From contig OZ026521.1 of assembly GCA_964019695.1 (NCBI GenBank), positions 35,348,774-35,412,773 on the forward strand: 64,000 bases of DNA. Reading direction: 5' to 3'. Both the position numbers and the translations under genes were made by a program. Positions 1 through 10,070 of this stretch are shown here, piece by piece; the stretch's first letter is position 1; each line of letters begins with the position of its first letter. The stretch is from Loripinus fragilis (Eukaryota > Mollusca > Bivalvia > Lucinida > Lucinidae). A model generated the notes under the pieces. That model saw only the letters and a list, made by a program, of their open reading frames with translations, did not search any database and was not told the DNA's origin.

Positions 1-1545
1 CAATCAAGTACCACAGCTGAACCAGGATACCAATGGGAAAGTGACAAACTCATAGTAAGAACCGCAAACGAGAGCCAAGAGGTCAGCCCTTTCCCAGCAG
101 GTGACTACAAAGCACATATAAACAGATGCGCACAAAGACATAGCAAACACAAGACAGAACATAAACATAAAAGATCCACAAAAGAAGTACCCCCTTGGAA
201 CGGTCAGTAAAATATGGAGGGCTTAAACCGGTTTAACGGCGCCAACCTCACCCTTAATTCAGATGTGGATCAAGACACATAGATATTTGGTTTGCATGAA
301 AGACCCCTAACTTATCAATGCATCATCTCCAAAAACATATAAATCAAGATATAACAAGGAGATAAAGCAAAGATAAGGACTCAACAGTAAATAAAACTTA
401 ATACCGGAGCAAAAGAAATCCAACAGGTAAACCCCGGTGATCCCGACAAACAGCCAAAGCATTAGGCCCTACCATCTCATCAATAGATAAGTCTTTAAGT
501 CGGAACCATCATAGAGTCTGGTCCAACCCACCGGCGTGCAATTAAAGAGGAAAGCAAAGTTGCCAACCGTGATTGGGTTGACTACCAAGCATGCAGTCTG
601 TTGCAATATATTAATGTTATAGGCAATCTTTTTATAATGGGAAATTATTTTAATAAACTGCACAGGAAAATTGTTAGAGCCAACAATCTTCTTCAACTTA
701 TACACCAAGTCACCATAGAAATCAGGTTCCGAAAGTCCTTGGCGCAAGAGAGATTAAAGTCCAACTTGAAATTTAGAAATCAAATCATAGTATCGTCTAT
801 AAAAATTTTGAAAATGTTTTGCGAAGTTTATGATACCGATAGCCTTGTTTAAGAACATTCTGAGTTAACAATTTATTACGAGTGTTGAAGTCAGCAACAT
901 AGCTAGATGCTCTAGCAAAACGAATGAGTTGAGAAATATATACTCCATAGGATGTAGAACGAGGAACATCACCATCTAAAAATGGGAAATTGACAATTTC
1001 AAAATCAAAGTCGTCACGTTTATCATAAATTTTGGCAGAAGCAATATCATTAGAAATTGATAAATGCAAGTCTAAAAATGTTGTTTCGGTATCAGAGGCA
1101 TTGGCTTTATTCAATTGGAGCTCTGAAGGGTATATTTGACTAACCATATTGTCAAAATAACCATTATTAATATTTAAAATATCGTCCAAATATCTTGAAA
1201 TAGTGTTAAACGCATTAATAACATCAGCCTGCTTATCATCAGAAAGACACATCATAAAGTCCCTCTCATAACAAAACAGGAATAAATCTGCAACCAGGGG
1301 AGCACAATTAGTGCCCATAGGAATCCCAACTACTTGTCTATAGAGCTTGGTGCCAAATCGAATAAAAATGTTGTCCAACAAAAAGGTCAGCGCATCACGT
1401 ACATTTTGACACGACCATGCATGATATTTTTTAGGTTTTTCTGAAGTAAAAAATGCATTTCTGTCATTACATGCAATGTAAGGAGAGCCTTCTCTCTGGA
1501 AGGTTCTTTCAATAAGATCAATAAGTCAATAAGAAATCATGTTTA
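1..1545 (-). mobile_element. Penelope-like retroelement copy, 5'-truncated, cut by window edge
   Basis: Read on the minus strand, this copy runs from reverse transcriptase coding remnants (about 1545 to 470) into a roughly 0.5-kb 3' untranslated tail that leaves the window at base 1. The tail is nearly the same as the tails at 26791-27176, 48838-51412 and 59548-60451, including a segment with AACCGGTTTAA. In complete copies the tail ends in a short run of TTAC units; here that end lies outside the window. I place it with Penelope-like elements from the RT motifs; no GIY-YIG endonuclease is visible, so the clade is tentative. Confidence 0.75.
470..1545 (-). pseudogene. broken reverse transcriptase of the Penelope-like copy
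   Basis: Two open stretches on the minus strand (1381-797 and 747-469) are parts of one protein in different frames. The upstream open part carries a fingers/palm motif GIPMGTNCAPLVADLF and, about 35 residues later, the catalytic YLDD box (codons near 1192-1181). Further residues upstream, to about 1540, are still readable (GSPYIACNDRNAFF) until a TGA near 1528. A frameshift near 790 separates the C-terminal block (SEPDFYGDLVYKLKK). The motifs suit a reverse transcriptase that would copy element RNA. The frameshift and stop make this copy dead. The same C-terminal block recurs at 59661-59930 and, more diverged, at 47483-48110. Confidence 0.75.
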
Positions 1546-2244
1546 TAACAAGTACAGCCATTTTTAAAATGCCAATAATTAAAAAAAAGATATGTCCAAA
1601 CAACAGCATGGAGTGTGTGCCTATCAAAGACTCAGTTCAGCCTGGGCATCAGCCCATTCTGATCAGAGCCATTGCTGATGTGCGCTGAGTTGGTCACTAA
1701 GTTCCAACGTGTTCTTCATGCAGGCAAAGAGAACTGAGCTGATGCATTGGCAGATCAGAGTCTTCTCTACTTGTTGGTTTACTTTTTTTGGTTTTATACA
1801 TAGAACATCGATACTCAAGTTCCTATAGTCGATGTTTTAACACTTTGCATCCTTGGTAGTTTTTCATACTTTTTTTGTCGTCTGTTTTTTTACTTACAAA
1901 ATCAGTAGTACCATCAGAGTGTCAAACAGTTTGAATCTTGATCAAGACGGACTGTCCGTCCTGATCTGGATCCAATCCGATTGTCAAGATTATCAGCAGA
2001 CGACAAGAGTCATTTCTGCATCGGTCTAGCGAGGACCTGCCCTCTTAACTCTTTGCATGCTGGGTAATTTTACTTGTTTTTCGTCGTCTAGTATTTTTTT
2101 ATTTTCAAATCAACTTTTTCGAAAAAAATATGTCAGAATACCATCAGAGTAACAAACAGTTTTGATCAAGATCAAGACAGGCTGTCCATGATCTGGGTCT
2201 AATCTGCTTGTAAAAATTTAAGCAAAATCTCATCTCATAAGTGT
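1546..2244. repeat. AT-rich repeat with two tandem subunits (family I)
   Basis: No gene is visible. Two head-to-tail related blocks begin at about 1841 (CTTTGCATCCTTGGTAG) and 2047 (CTTTGCATGCTGGGTAA), about 206 bp apart. Each has a GTCGTCT box, ACCATCAGAGT, and a GATCTGG box. Related boxes recur at 9395-9480, 43257-43390 and inside the element at 24102-24528, so this is a dispersed repeat. Confidence 0.55.
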
Positions 2245-2699
2245 CATTTTCACAGCGAAAATGCAGTTCATTGAAAAGAACAACAATAAAAAAGACTTTT
2301 TATGTTTTTCTCATTGATTTTCTGCGATAACTTTTTTATTTTCAATTTTTGCAAACTGTGTTCGCGATGAAAGTTGTACAGAAAAAATAATGCCAATTTT
2401 CTCCGAAAATTCAGAAGTTTGTGGCACAAACAGATTTTTGCTTACATAGATGAAGAATTTGCAATAAACGGAATTCAGCCTAAAGAGGTGCGTGCATTAA
2501 GGGCTTTTTTGGCCCCCTCGGTTGCCAAATACTGAAAATTGTTTTTCACCAATATCTTGTGCTTGGTTTATTAGAAGAATAGCTGAAGTGTAAAATTTCA
2601 GCATTTATTTAAATTTTACCGTTGCTGTGGTAACAAAATTGCCGACAAAACAGGCTTAAAACAGAGAAATTGTCATTTTGGACCAAATTTAAGGCTTTT
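2245..2699 (-). repeat. family L repeat, left inverted copy
   Basis: The reverse complement of this block aligns by eye along most of its length with 8625-9012. Shared segments include AGCAACGGTAAAA, GGTGAAAAACAATTTT and GTTATCGC followed by GAAAA.TCAATG. It abuts the 5' end of the LINE at about 2700. It contains the X-box-like palindrome GTTGCTGTGGTAAC at 2621-2634. Confidence 0.6.
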
Positions 2700-3439
2700 G
2701 TATAGGAGGAAATGACTGCGCCAGCAAAGTGCATGTACAAGCTTTTCAAGATAAGAACAACGAGTTAATCAGCTTCATCAAGAATGCGAATGAGTCCTGT
2801 ACCGTGTACCTAGGTAAAATATTACCACGTGGTGATGTAGATGTTACGGGGTTTAACCGATCTATCCAGCGAGTTGCGGAAAATTGGTCCAAAAATCATG
2901 TCCAGTATATAGATGATACTCATAGCCTGTTCTTTGGGAGAAATGGTTTACCATGGAAACATTATTACACTAACGATGGGATTCATTTGTCGAATTCAGG
3001 CGTCAAGAGATTACTAGATGCAATTAACAGACACGTCGATATCGTCAAAGACTTTCAATCATGTGTATACAAGAATGTATGGAATGTACAATATGGATCT
3101 ACCACGCATGATTAATCAACAAGAAAGACTTCATTCGGTAAAAGAGTGCAACCTTTTAACAAGCATAGGCGTGATAATACTCGTTTCTGCTATGGATGTT
3201 CGATGGCAGGACATTTTATAGAGGAGTGTTGGTACTCCAATTCTCAATAGGGACCAGGCACAATAGCCAAATATGGAAATGACCTCGTTTCTGAATGGTC
3301 TCAAGAAAATGTATATAGTATATTAGAAAATCTGTGTCATAATTGTAATAATGCTCCATGTTCATGTGAAAAGTATATTGCAAAAAATGAGACTGTAGAT
3401 AAACAATTCCAAGCGCACTCCATTGGTGAAAAAAAATAA
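2700..3439 (+). pseudogene. LINE ORF1 remnant: SGNH esterase C-terminus plus CCHC zinc knuckle
   Basis: The frame containing 2729-3115 is open upstream to about 2700, where it reads IGGNDCA, the Asn-bearing block of SGNH hydrolases. It reaches DGIHLS near 2975, the Asp/His block. After a TAA at 3113-3115 the same frame continues with a basic stretch and a CX2CX4HX4C zinc knuckle (CYGCSMAGHFIEEC, from 3188). After a TAG it continues again to 3439 with another Cys cluster (CHNCNNAPCSC). In this element class ORF1 is thought to bind element RNA; the esterase role is unclear. Two in-frame stops make it a pseudogene. The first SGNH block (GDS) is not found upstream. Confidence 0.7.
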
Positions 3440-3636
3440 CCAATAGGCTAGATCAAAAGTTGAGAAAATAATTTAAGTTCATCTGTAACTTTATATCCTA
3501 CAGTTCCCACCTCTTCACTCCCTTCAATACCCCCTTCCCACGTTCAGCCTCTGAATATAAATCCTCTCACTTAGCTTCTTCAGATTCTCAAACCTCTTCT
3601 TTTCCGTCATCTTTACACTCAAATTCTTCTTCTTTT

Positions 3637-6545
3637 ATGCCCAATCAGAATGATAATAACAATATTTTGTCTTTGAATTTACCAGAAAGAGGATTTAATT
3701 TTGGACATATAAATATTCAGGGTATTTGTGGTAAAGACATGACAAAATTTTCTGAGTTAAAATTACTTCTGTCAAATCCATTAAACAGTACTTTACATGC
3801 ATTTGGCATAAGTGAAACAAAGTTGAAACAACATAAAATGACAAATGCTTTTCAAATTGAAGGTTATCAGACACCTTTTAGGAAGGACAATACTACAAAT
3901 AATGGAGGGGGGTTATTAATGTATGTTAAGAAAGGGATAAATGTAAAACGTAGGGAAGATTTAGAAACAAATGACATTTCATGTATTTGGTTAGAAATTA
4001 TACAGGAAAAGGGCAAATCATTTTTAATAGGAAATTTGTATCGTCCTCCTGATTCTAGGATTGAATATAATGATAGATTTGAAGACTTTATGGACAAAGT
4101 ATCTAAATAATCTTAATGGGTGATTTTAATAAAAATTTATGCACTGACCATTGTGACACGTATTGGCTAAATTTCACACTTTCTTTGGGTTTAAGTCAAC
4201 TGATTTGTCAGCCTACTAGAGTAACAAGCAATTCTCGCACATTGATTGACCATATTTACACAAATAGAGAAGACAAAATATCTAGTGTCAATGTCTGTAA
4301 ACTTACAATAAGTGACCACTATGCAATCTTTGGGAATCGTAGGTTAAACATTTCTGAGCGTAAAAATGCACATCAAACAATAACATATAGGTCTTTTAAG
4401 CACTTTGATGAAGAAGCGTTTCGAAATGAATTGTTTGACGTTCCTTGGGAAAGTATTGAAAATTTTACCAATGTAAATGATATGGTCCAGGTTTGGAATT
4501 CATTATTTCTTGAAATAGTCAATAAATATGCTCCTATAAAACAACATAGAGTTAAGAAATCGCGTCAGCCAGACTGGCTAAACCCAGATATACTTGATAC
4601 TATTAAAGAAAGAAATAAATGCAAAATTAATGGTAACATTGAAGACTATAAACAGTTACGAAATAAAGTATCTACAATGATAAAATCTGCAAAACGATCA
4701 ATATATAAGACAAAACTTGAAGAAGGTAAGGATAACCCAAGTTCAATTTGGAAATTATTTAGGGAATTAGGAGCTGGTAAAAAATCTAAATCCAAAGAAA
4801 ATATTCTAGGCATAAATGTTGATAATGAATTTGTTTCTAGTGATGTAGAGATAGCTAATGCTTTCAACAAATATTTCGCCAATGTGGCTTCAAAACTAAA
4901 ATGGCCAATACATGACTCTAATTTTGAATATATAAAAAAGTTTGTTGATTCAAAAGTAAACAATAATGTTTCTTTTAGTATTCCAGAAATAAATATAGCA
5001 TTTGTAAGAAAATATATTCTCAATTAAGATATATCGAAATCAACAGGTCTGGATGACATTGGTCCAAGGATATTAAAACTTTCTTATGATATAATATCCC
5101 CAAGTATTACATTCCTTATCAATAAAAGTTTGTCACTCAGTATTTTTCCAAATGTTTGGAAAACAGCAAATATTATACCCATTCACAAAACTGGACCAAA
5201 AGAAGATGTAAATAACTACAGACCAATTTCGATATTGCCCACTGTTTCAAAAATTATGGAAACATGGATCCATTTGAAATTCATGAATTATCTTAATGAT
5301 AAAAGATTACTACATGAAAAACAGAGCGGCTTCAGAGCTGGACACTCGACTGAATCAGCTTTAATCCTTTTGATTGACTCTTGGCTAAAAGCAATAAATG
5401 AAGGTAAATTTGTTGGTTGTGTAATGATTGATTTCCGAAAAGCTTTTGACCTTGTAGATCATGCTCTTCTTTTGAAGAAACTTGAAATATATAAATGTGG
5501 GAAAAGTGCTTTATCTTGGTTTAAATCATACTTATCTACGCGAACACAGAAAGTGTCCATTAAGTATTCAAAATCTGATACTAAAAACATAACTTGTGGC
5601 GTTCCACAAGGGTCTATTCTTGGACCACTTTTGTTTTTAATATTTATTAATGATCTGCCTCTTAAGCTTCAAAATATTGTAGCGTCAACTGACTTGTATG
5701 CAGATGATACTACAATATATGATATACAATATGACAAGCAAGTATTGGAAAACAATCTTCAAAGATCTCTAGTACTGCTACAGCAATGGTGTAAAGAAAA
5801 TGGAATGTTAATTAATACTGATAAGACTAAGGTCATGTTCATTACCAGTCGACAGAAAAGATGCAATTTAAATGATGCTTCATTCCACTTGAAGTGCAAT
5901 AATATAGACCTTAAACTTACAAAAGGTGATAAAATTTTAGGTGCAAATATAGATGAAAATTTAATTTGGGATTCACATTATAAGTACATTGTTAAGAAGG
6001 TGTCCACACATTTATGGCTCTTGTCTCAAATTTCTTCATACCTATCAGTTAAAGACAGACTTTTGTTTTATAATGCGTATATTCGCCCTCATTTTGATTA
6101 CTGTTCCGTTATTTGGGGATCATCTACATGTTCTAATACAGATAAAATAACTAAATTGCAACGAAGAGCATGTAAGCTTATATTAAGAAATGAATACTCT
6201 AATTTAGAAGAAGCTCAGAATCGCCTAAACATGTTGTCATTTTCTGAGATTGTGTTTCTACAGAAAGCAAAAGTAATGTATAAAGTGTCGAGTGATATAG
6301 CGCCTGAATATCTGACTGATTTATTCAAAATGAGAGAATCGAACAGTAACTCAACCTTAAATTTACGATCAGTAAGTAATAAACATTTTCTGATACCCAA
6401 GCCTAAAATTAATTTGTTTAAGAATAGTTTATCGTACTCAGGTGCATTAGTTTGGAATAGCATTCCACTTGATATAAAAAATTCTATGACTCTAAATTCC
6501 TTTGTTCAAAACTGTACATTCTGGTTAAAAGGTAAAAATGTTTAA
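3637..6545 (+). pseudogene. LINE ORF2: AP-type endonuclease plus reverse transcriptase, broken
   Basis: The ATG at 3637 opens an endonuclease/exonuclease/phosphatase domain: HINIQG, SETKL (catalytic Glu), GNLYRPP. After a stop and frameshift at about 4108 it resumes at 4116 with MGDFN, LIDHIYTN and SDHY, covering the expected active-site blocks. A single in-frame TAA at 5025 precedes the RT: FRKAFDLVDH, GVPQGSILGPLLF and YADD (5697-5708). The C-terminal part has PHFDYCSVIWG and ends at 6545. Such proteins nick genomic DNA and prime reverse transcription from the nick. Repairing by reading through gives one continuous ORF2 of normal CR1/Jockey layout. No RNase H is seen. Confidence 0.88.
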
Positions 6546-6974
6546 TTTGCATAGCCAGCTAGAGGGTCATCTAGCTTTCATTGTTGTTTTATTATAGGGC
6601 CTTGACGCGAGAATACCTGTCTTCGTGGGTTTGCAGACAACAAAGGCGCAGACCAGCCTGCGCTTCCGCGCTGTCTGACCAGCACCTTTGTTATTCGCTT
6701 ATTGAAAAGTACAATACCTAGACTTGCTACGAGTGAAATTTCAATTTTCTAGCTAGCCTATGTAGCGGACCAGGTTGGTTTGAATCTCACTTTGTTGGAA
6801 ACCCCGAAGCTAGGTTTTCTCACGTCATGACCCATATGTATATGTGTGTAGGGTGTGGGTGTTCTTTATTGTTGGATATATGTATTTTCCTCATGTTTGA
6901 GGGCCCCAAGGAAGATTGATTCGTCAATTGGGTTACCCTCACTAAATAAAGTCGTTACTTACTTACTTACTTAC
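6546..6974 (+). other. LINE 3' UTR and (TTAC)5 tail
   Basis: Noncoding segment after the ORF2 stop. It has AATAAA at about 6945 and a TTAC tandem tail at 6955-6974. The middle part (about 6597-6840) resembles short fragments at 23985-24065, 26690-26790, 27190-27330 and 37139-37225, probably remnants of related 3' ends or of a SINE that shares them. Confidence 0.65.
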
Positions 6975-7747
6975 TTTTGTAGACCGACGTTTTAAGAGAG
7001 ATATCAACACAGCTAAATACCAAAAAATCCTTTAATGTGTTGTGCAGAGTTGGGGTAATTAAAATTGTAATTATTATTAATTGTTATTTTATTACATTTT
7101 CTAAAGTAATTGCATGAAATTGTAATTAAGGCATTTCTTTAATTACAGTAATTGAATGTAATTAATTACATGGCCAAAAATGGGAGTAGTTAACAACTAC
7201 TTTCAATTACTTTTTAATTACTTTACAGATCAGTTATGAACTTCAGTTACTAAAGATTATCATATAGACTTAAAGTACTGCTAAATATGAATTGTTCTTG
7301 ACCTTTCTAAATGCATATATCATTTGCTGTACAAGTTTAATGCAACATGAAACAAATGAGAATTGGGACTAATCATTCTAGTATCTATAGACATACAAAT
7401 AGAATATTCACTTAACAATTTAACCACAGGCACAGACTGTATGTTCCTTCTACTTTTCCTTTTTTAAGCAAATTTTTTATTCTTTGTTCATCTACTTATA
7501 AAAGATATGGCTTTGTGACAATCAACCTTAAATAGTTAAGCTACCAAAACAATACAAAAACAAAGAAGGTGTGAAAATCTCAACAATAGTATTTACTCAG
7601 GCAATAGTATTGGTTAGTGAATTGACTCCTTGAAGGCATTTTGTTAAATTTTCACACCTAGGATCAACACACTCATATGCTCAGGTGCATGACCCAATCT
7701 ATCCACAACACTATTTAAAGCACTTGAATTGCTCATTTGCCATTTTA

Positions 7748-7807
<60 letters not shown>
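7748..7807 (+). repeat. (AAT)n microsatellite
   Basis: About 20 uninterrupted AAT units inside the hAT element. Confidence 0.98.
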
Positions 7808-7808
<1 letters not shown>

Positions 7809-7924
7809 TTAAAATTAATAGTCATAAAATGTGATTCAGAAAATTAAATTGAATTTCACTCATTCAGTGAACCTCGGGCCCATCATTGTTAATATAAAAA
7901 AAAATAAAAATAAAATAGATGTTC

Positions 7925-7992
7925 CAGTGGTGACCGAACTAGCGACCTCTTGCTTGCAAAGCCAGCATTTCAACAGTCTAGTAATATTTTAG
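7925..7992 (-). other. possible tRNA-like fragment inside the hAT element
   Basis: On the minus strand CTAGTTCGGTCACC resembles a T-arm/B-box region, and TTTGCAAGCAAGAGGTCGC resembles an anticodon arm. The anticodon stem does not pair well, so this may be an old SINE head or chance. Confidence 0.25.
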
Positions 7993-8624
7993 TTTGTCAC
8001 TATCTGATATTCCTTTTTGTACTTTTTTTGCCAACTTTGAGAACTCATAGGGCCACACAGATTTTTTATCAACACTTTTTGAAAACAGTTATTCTCTGGC
8101 ATTTATCCACCCCCCCCCCCCAAAAAAAAATAGTTTCTTTATTTTCTCTTGTGTGATCATGTCATCAATCACAAAAACAACAAGGGATTTTGTACATTTC
8201 ATTTCTTTTAAGTTGCATCCACTTGACAATAATTTGATACAAGAGGAAAAAATAAAATCAAACTTATAGACATATATATTGAATTTAGAATATCAAGGTT
8301 ACTCAGACTTTTAAGGAGATTTTAACTCATATCAAATATCCCTGATATTAAAATCTGATGAAGCTATCTAAGTGGCACTGAAATGTAATTGTAATGTAAT
8401 TAAGTAATTAATTACATTTGGCAAAGTAATTGTATGTAATTAATTACTTTGCTCAAAAGCCATGTAATTGTAATTGTAATTTAATTGAACAATTTCCAAT
8501 GTAATTGTATGTAATTAATTACTTTTTCAAAGTAATTGACCCCGAGTCTGTTGTTGTGTGCCGAGGTAATTCTCATCTTCTGTTTAAATATTTTTTGGTA
8601 ATTGCTTGTGCTCTATGTTAATTT

Positions 8625-9012
8625 TTCTGTCTAAACTCTAAATTTGGCTCCAAAATGGTCAATTTCCTATTTTCAGCCCGTTTTGGCGGCCATTCTTATG
8701 TTACCATAGCAACGGTAAAAGTCAAATAATTTGAGACTTTTACACTTTGGTTATTGTTCTTACAAACTAATAAGAGCCTTGTGGTGAAAAACAATTTTTA
8801 TATTTAAGCCTCATAGGGTGGGGGGGGGGGCAAACAATGAATCTGATCTGGATATAGCATTCACCAATTCTGATCAGTCTTTGATTTTGGAACCATTTGG
8901 AGAAATTGACGCTTATTTTTCTCTACAAGCTTCATCCCAAGCAGTTTGCTAAATTTAGTTACAGAAAAGTTATCGCCGAAAAATCAATGTAAAAACATAA
9001 AAAATTGAGTAT
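8625..9012 (+). repeat. family L repeat, right inverted copy with X-box-like motif
   Basis: Inverted counterpart of 2245-2699. It contains GTTACCATAGCAAC at 8700-8713, which fits the RFX X-box consensus. A poly-G tract lies near 8820. The part from 8831 on is also the left arm of an imperfect palindrome with 9163-9320. Confidence 0.6.
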
Positions 9013-9320
9013 TTTTTAAACTTTAGGCTTGCTTACGTAAAACCTTCCAACACCCGAAAGCAAACAGTGAACATACAACCCCCTCTTAACTCTCTGACCA
9101 GAGTATTAGTTGTATGCATGGGTAACAAATTGGCTGTTATTTTCTCAAAATTTTTGGATCATCGGGAATTTCGGCGATAACTTTTCTTTAACTAATTTTA
9201 GCAAACTGCTTGCGATAAAAGTTGTAGATACAATTAGCGTAAATTTCTCCAAATGGTTCCAAAATCCAAGACTGATCAGAATGGGTGAATGCTATATCCC
9301 GATCTGATTCATTGTTTGGG
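8831..9320. repeat. long imperfect palindrome (arms about 155 bp)
   Basis: 8831-8986 and 9163-9320 are inverted copies: AATGAATCTGATCTGGATAT against the reverse complement of ATATCCCGATCTGATTCATT, continuing through the TTTGGAACCATTTGGAGAAA region. A 37-bp segment at 9129-9166 is repeated in inverted form at 9546-9583. Confidence 0.7.
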
Positions 9321-9330
9321 GTAAATGATA

Positions 9331-9654
9331 AAATTTGTTCTTGTTCACGGGTGAAGCTGAAATATAAAAAAAACTAAATCAGTGTGCACATGTTTTACTC
9401 TTTCCTTGCTTGTGATGACTTTTGTCACCTGCTGATAGCTTTTGTAAACAGTTTGGACTCAGATCAGGCTCAATAGAACACAGGTCAGTGCTGGAATTCA
9501 TAGAATTTGATACCTTGTCTGGTGCTTAGGGGCCTTCTCTTAACTTCCGATGATCCAAAAATTTCGAGAAAATAACAGCCAATGAAAAGTTTGTTTTTGA
9601 AAGAAAGTCAGCAGATGCCAATAGTTGGCAAACCGAATCGAAAAAAGATGCATA
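9331..9654. other. noncoding, repeat fragments only
   Basis: A family I fragment lies near 9395-9480 (ACAGTTTGGACTCAGATCAGG), and the inverted piece 9546-9583 matches 9129-9166. No coding potential is seen. Confidence 0.5.
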
Positions 9655-10070
9655 TTTTTGGTTTTGTTGGCATTTTTGAGTACATTTGATAGACCACTTT
9701 TAACATAATATTTAGCATGTGTTCAAAACCATAGGGGTGGATGCCAAGTCTGAATTTGCATATGAAGGCCAGAAATTAGGTCAAAGGTCATTGAGTGCAA
9801 AAATGAGAAAATATGAACTACTGTAAAACAGCTTTTTCTTTTTATATGTAAACATATTTCATTTAAAGCCAAATTTTGTATGCTTATAGTTATAAGTCTG
9901 AAGAACATTTAGAAAATATTTTTTACAACTAAATGTTCACATGTCTACTTTAAAATGGGGTCAAAGGTCATCAAGTGCAATAATCAGAGCAATTTTACAA
10001 ACTGTGTTTCCTTTTTTTCTCTGGTCCAACAACAAGATGCTTTTTAAACTCTAAAAAGGGTAGAAGTTTT
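9655..10070 (+). repeat. family M repeat, left copy
   Basis: Shares TGTTGGCATTTTTGAGTACA, GGGGTGGATGCCAAGTCTG and AATTAGGTCAAAGGTCA with the reverse complement of 13730-14147, in the same order. It holds two internal versions of the GGTCAAAGGTCAT box about 190 bp apart. Confidence 0.6.

Larger units (their letters stand above)
2700..6974 (+). mobile_element. CR1/Jockey-type non-LTR retrotransposon (LINE), near full length, inactive
   Basis: About 4.3 kb on the plus strand: ORF1 remnant with SGNH-esterase end and zinc knuckle, ORF2 with AP-like endonuclease then reverse transcriptase, a 0.4-kb 3' UTR with AATAAA just before the end, and a 3' tail of five TTAC units at 6955-6974. An esterase in ORF1 is known from CR1/L2-type elements. 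The 5' end looks truncated, because the esterase starts at its GxND block and the catalytic-serine block is missing. The damage is light (two stops in ORF1, a frameshift and one stop in ORF2), so insertion may be fairly recent. Confidence 0.85.
7045..8550. mobile_element. non-autonomous hAT transposon
   Basis: Starts CAGAGTTGGGGTAATTA and ends AATTGACCCCGAGTCTG, giving hAT-like terminal inverted repeats with CAGA ends. Flanks are 8 bp: GTGTTGTG (7037-7044) and TTGTTGTG (8551-8558), a 7-of-8 target-site duplication. Both ends are built of repeated TAATTACA/GTAATTG words, which make long subterminal repeats. No transposase ORF is present in the 1.5 kb. Confidence 0.75.

Noticed and set aside
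7925..7992. A tRNA gene on the minus strand.
   Set aside because: The anticodon stem does not form and the D arm is not evident; at most a SINE relic.
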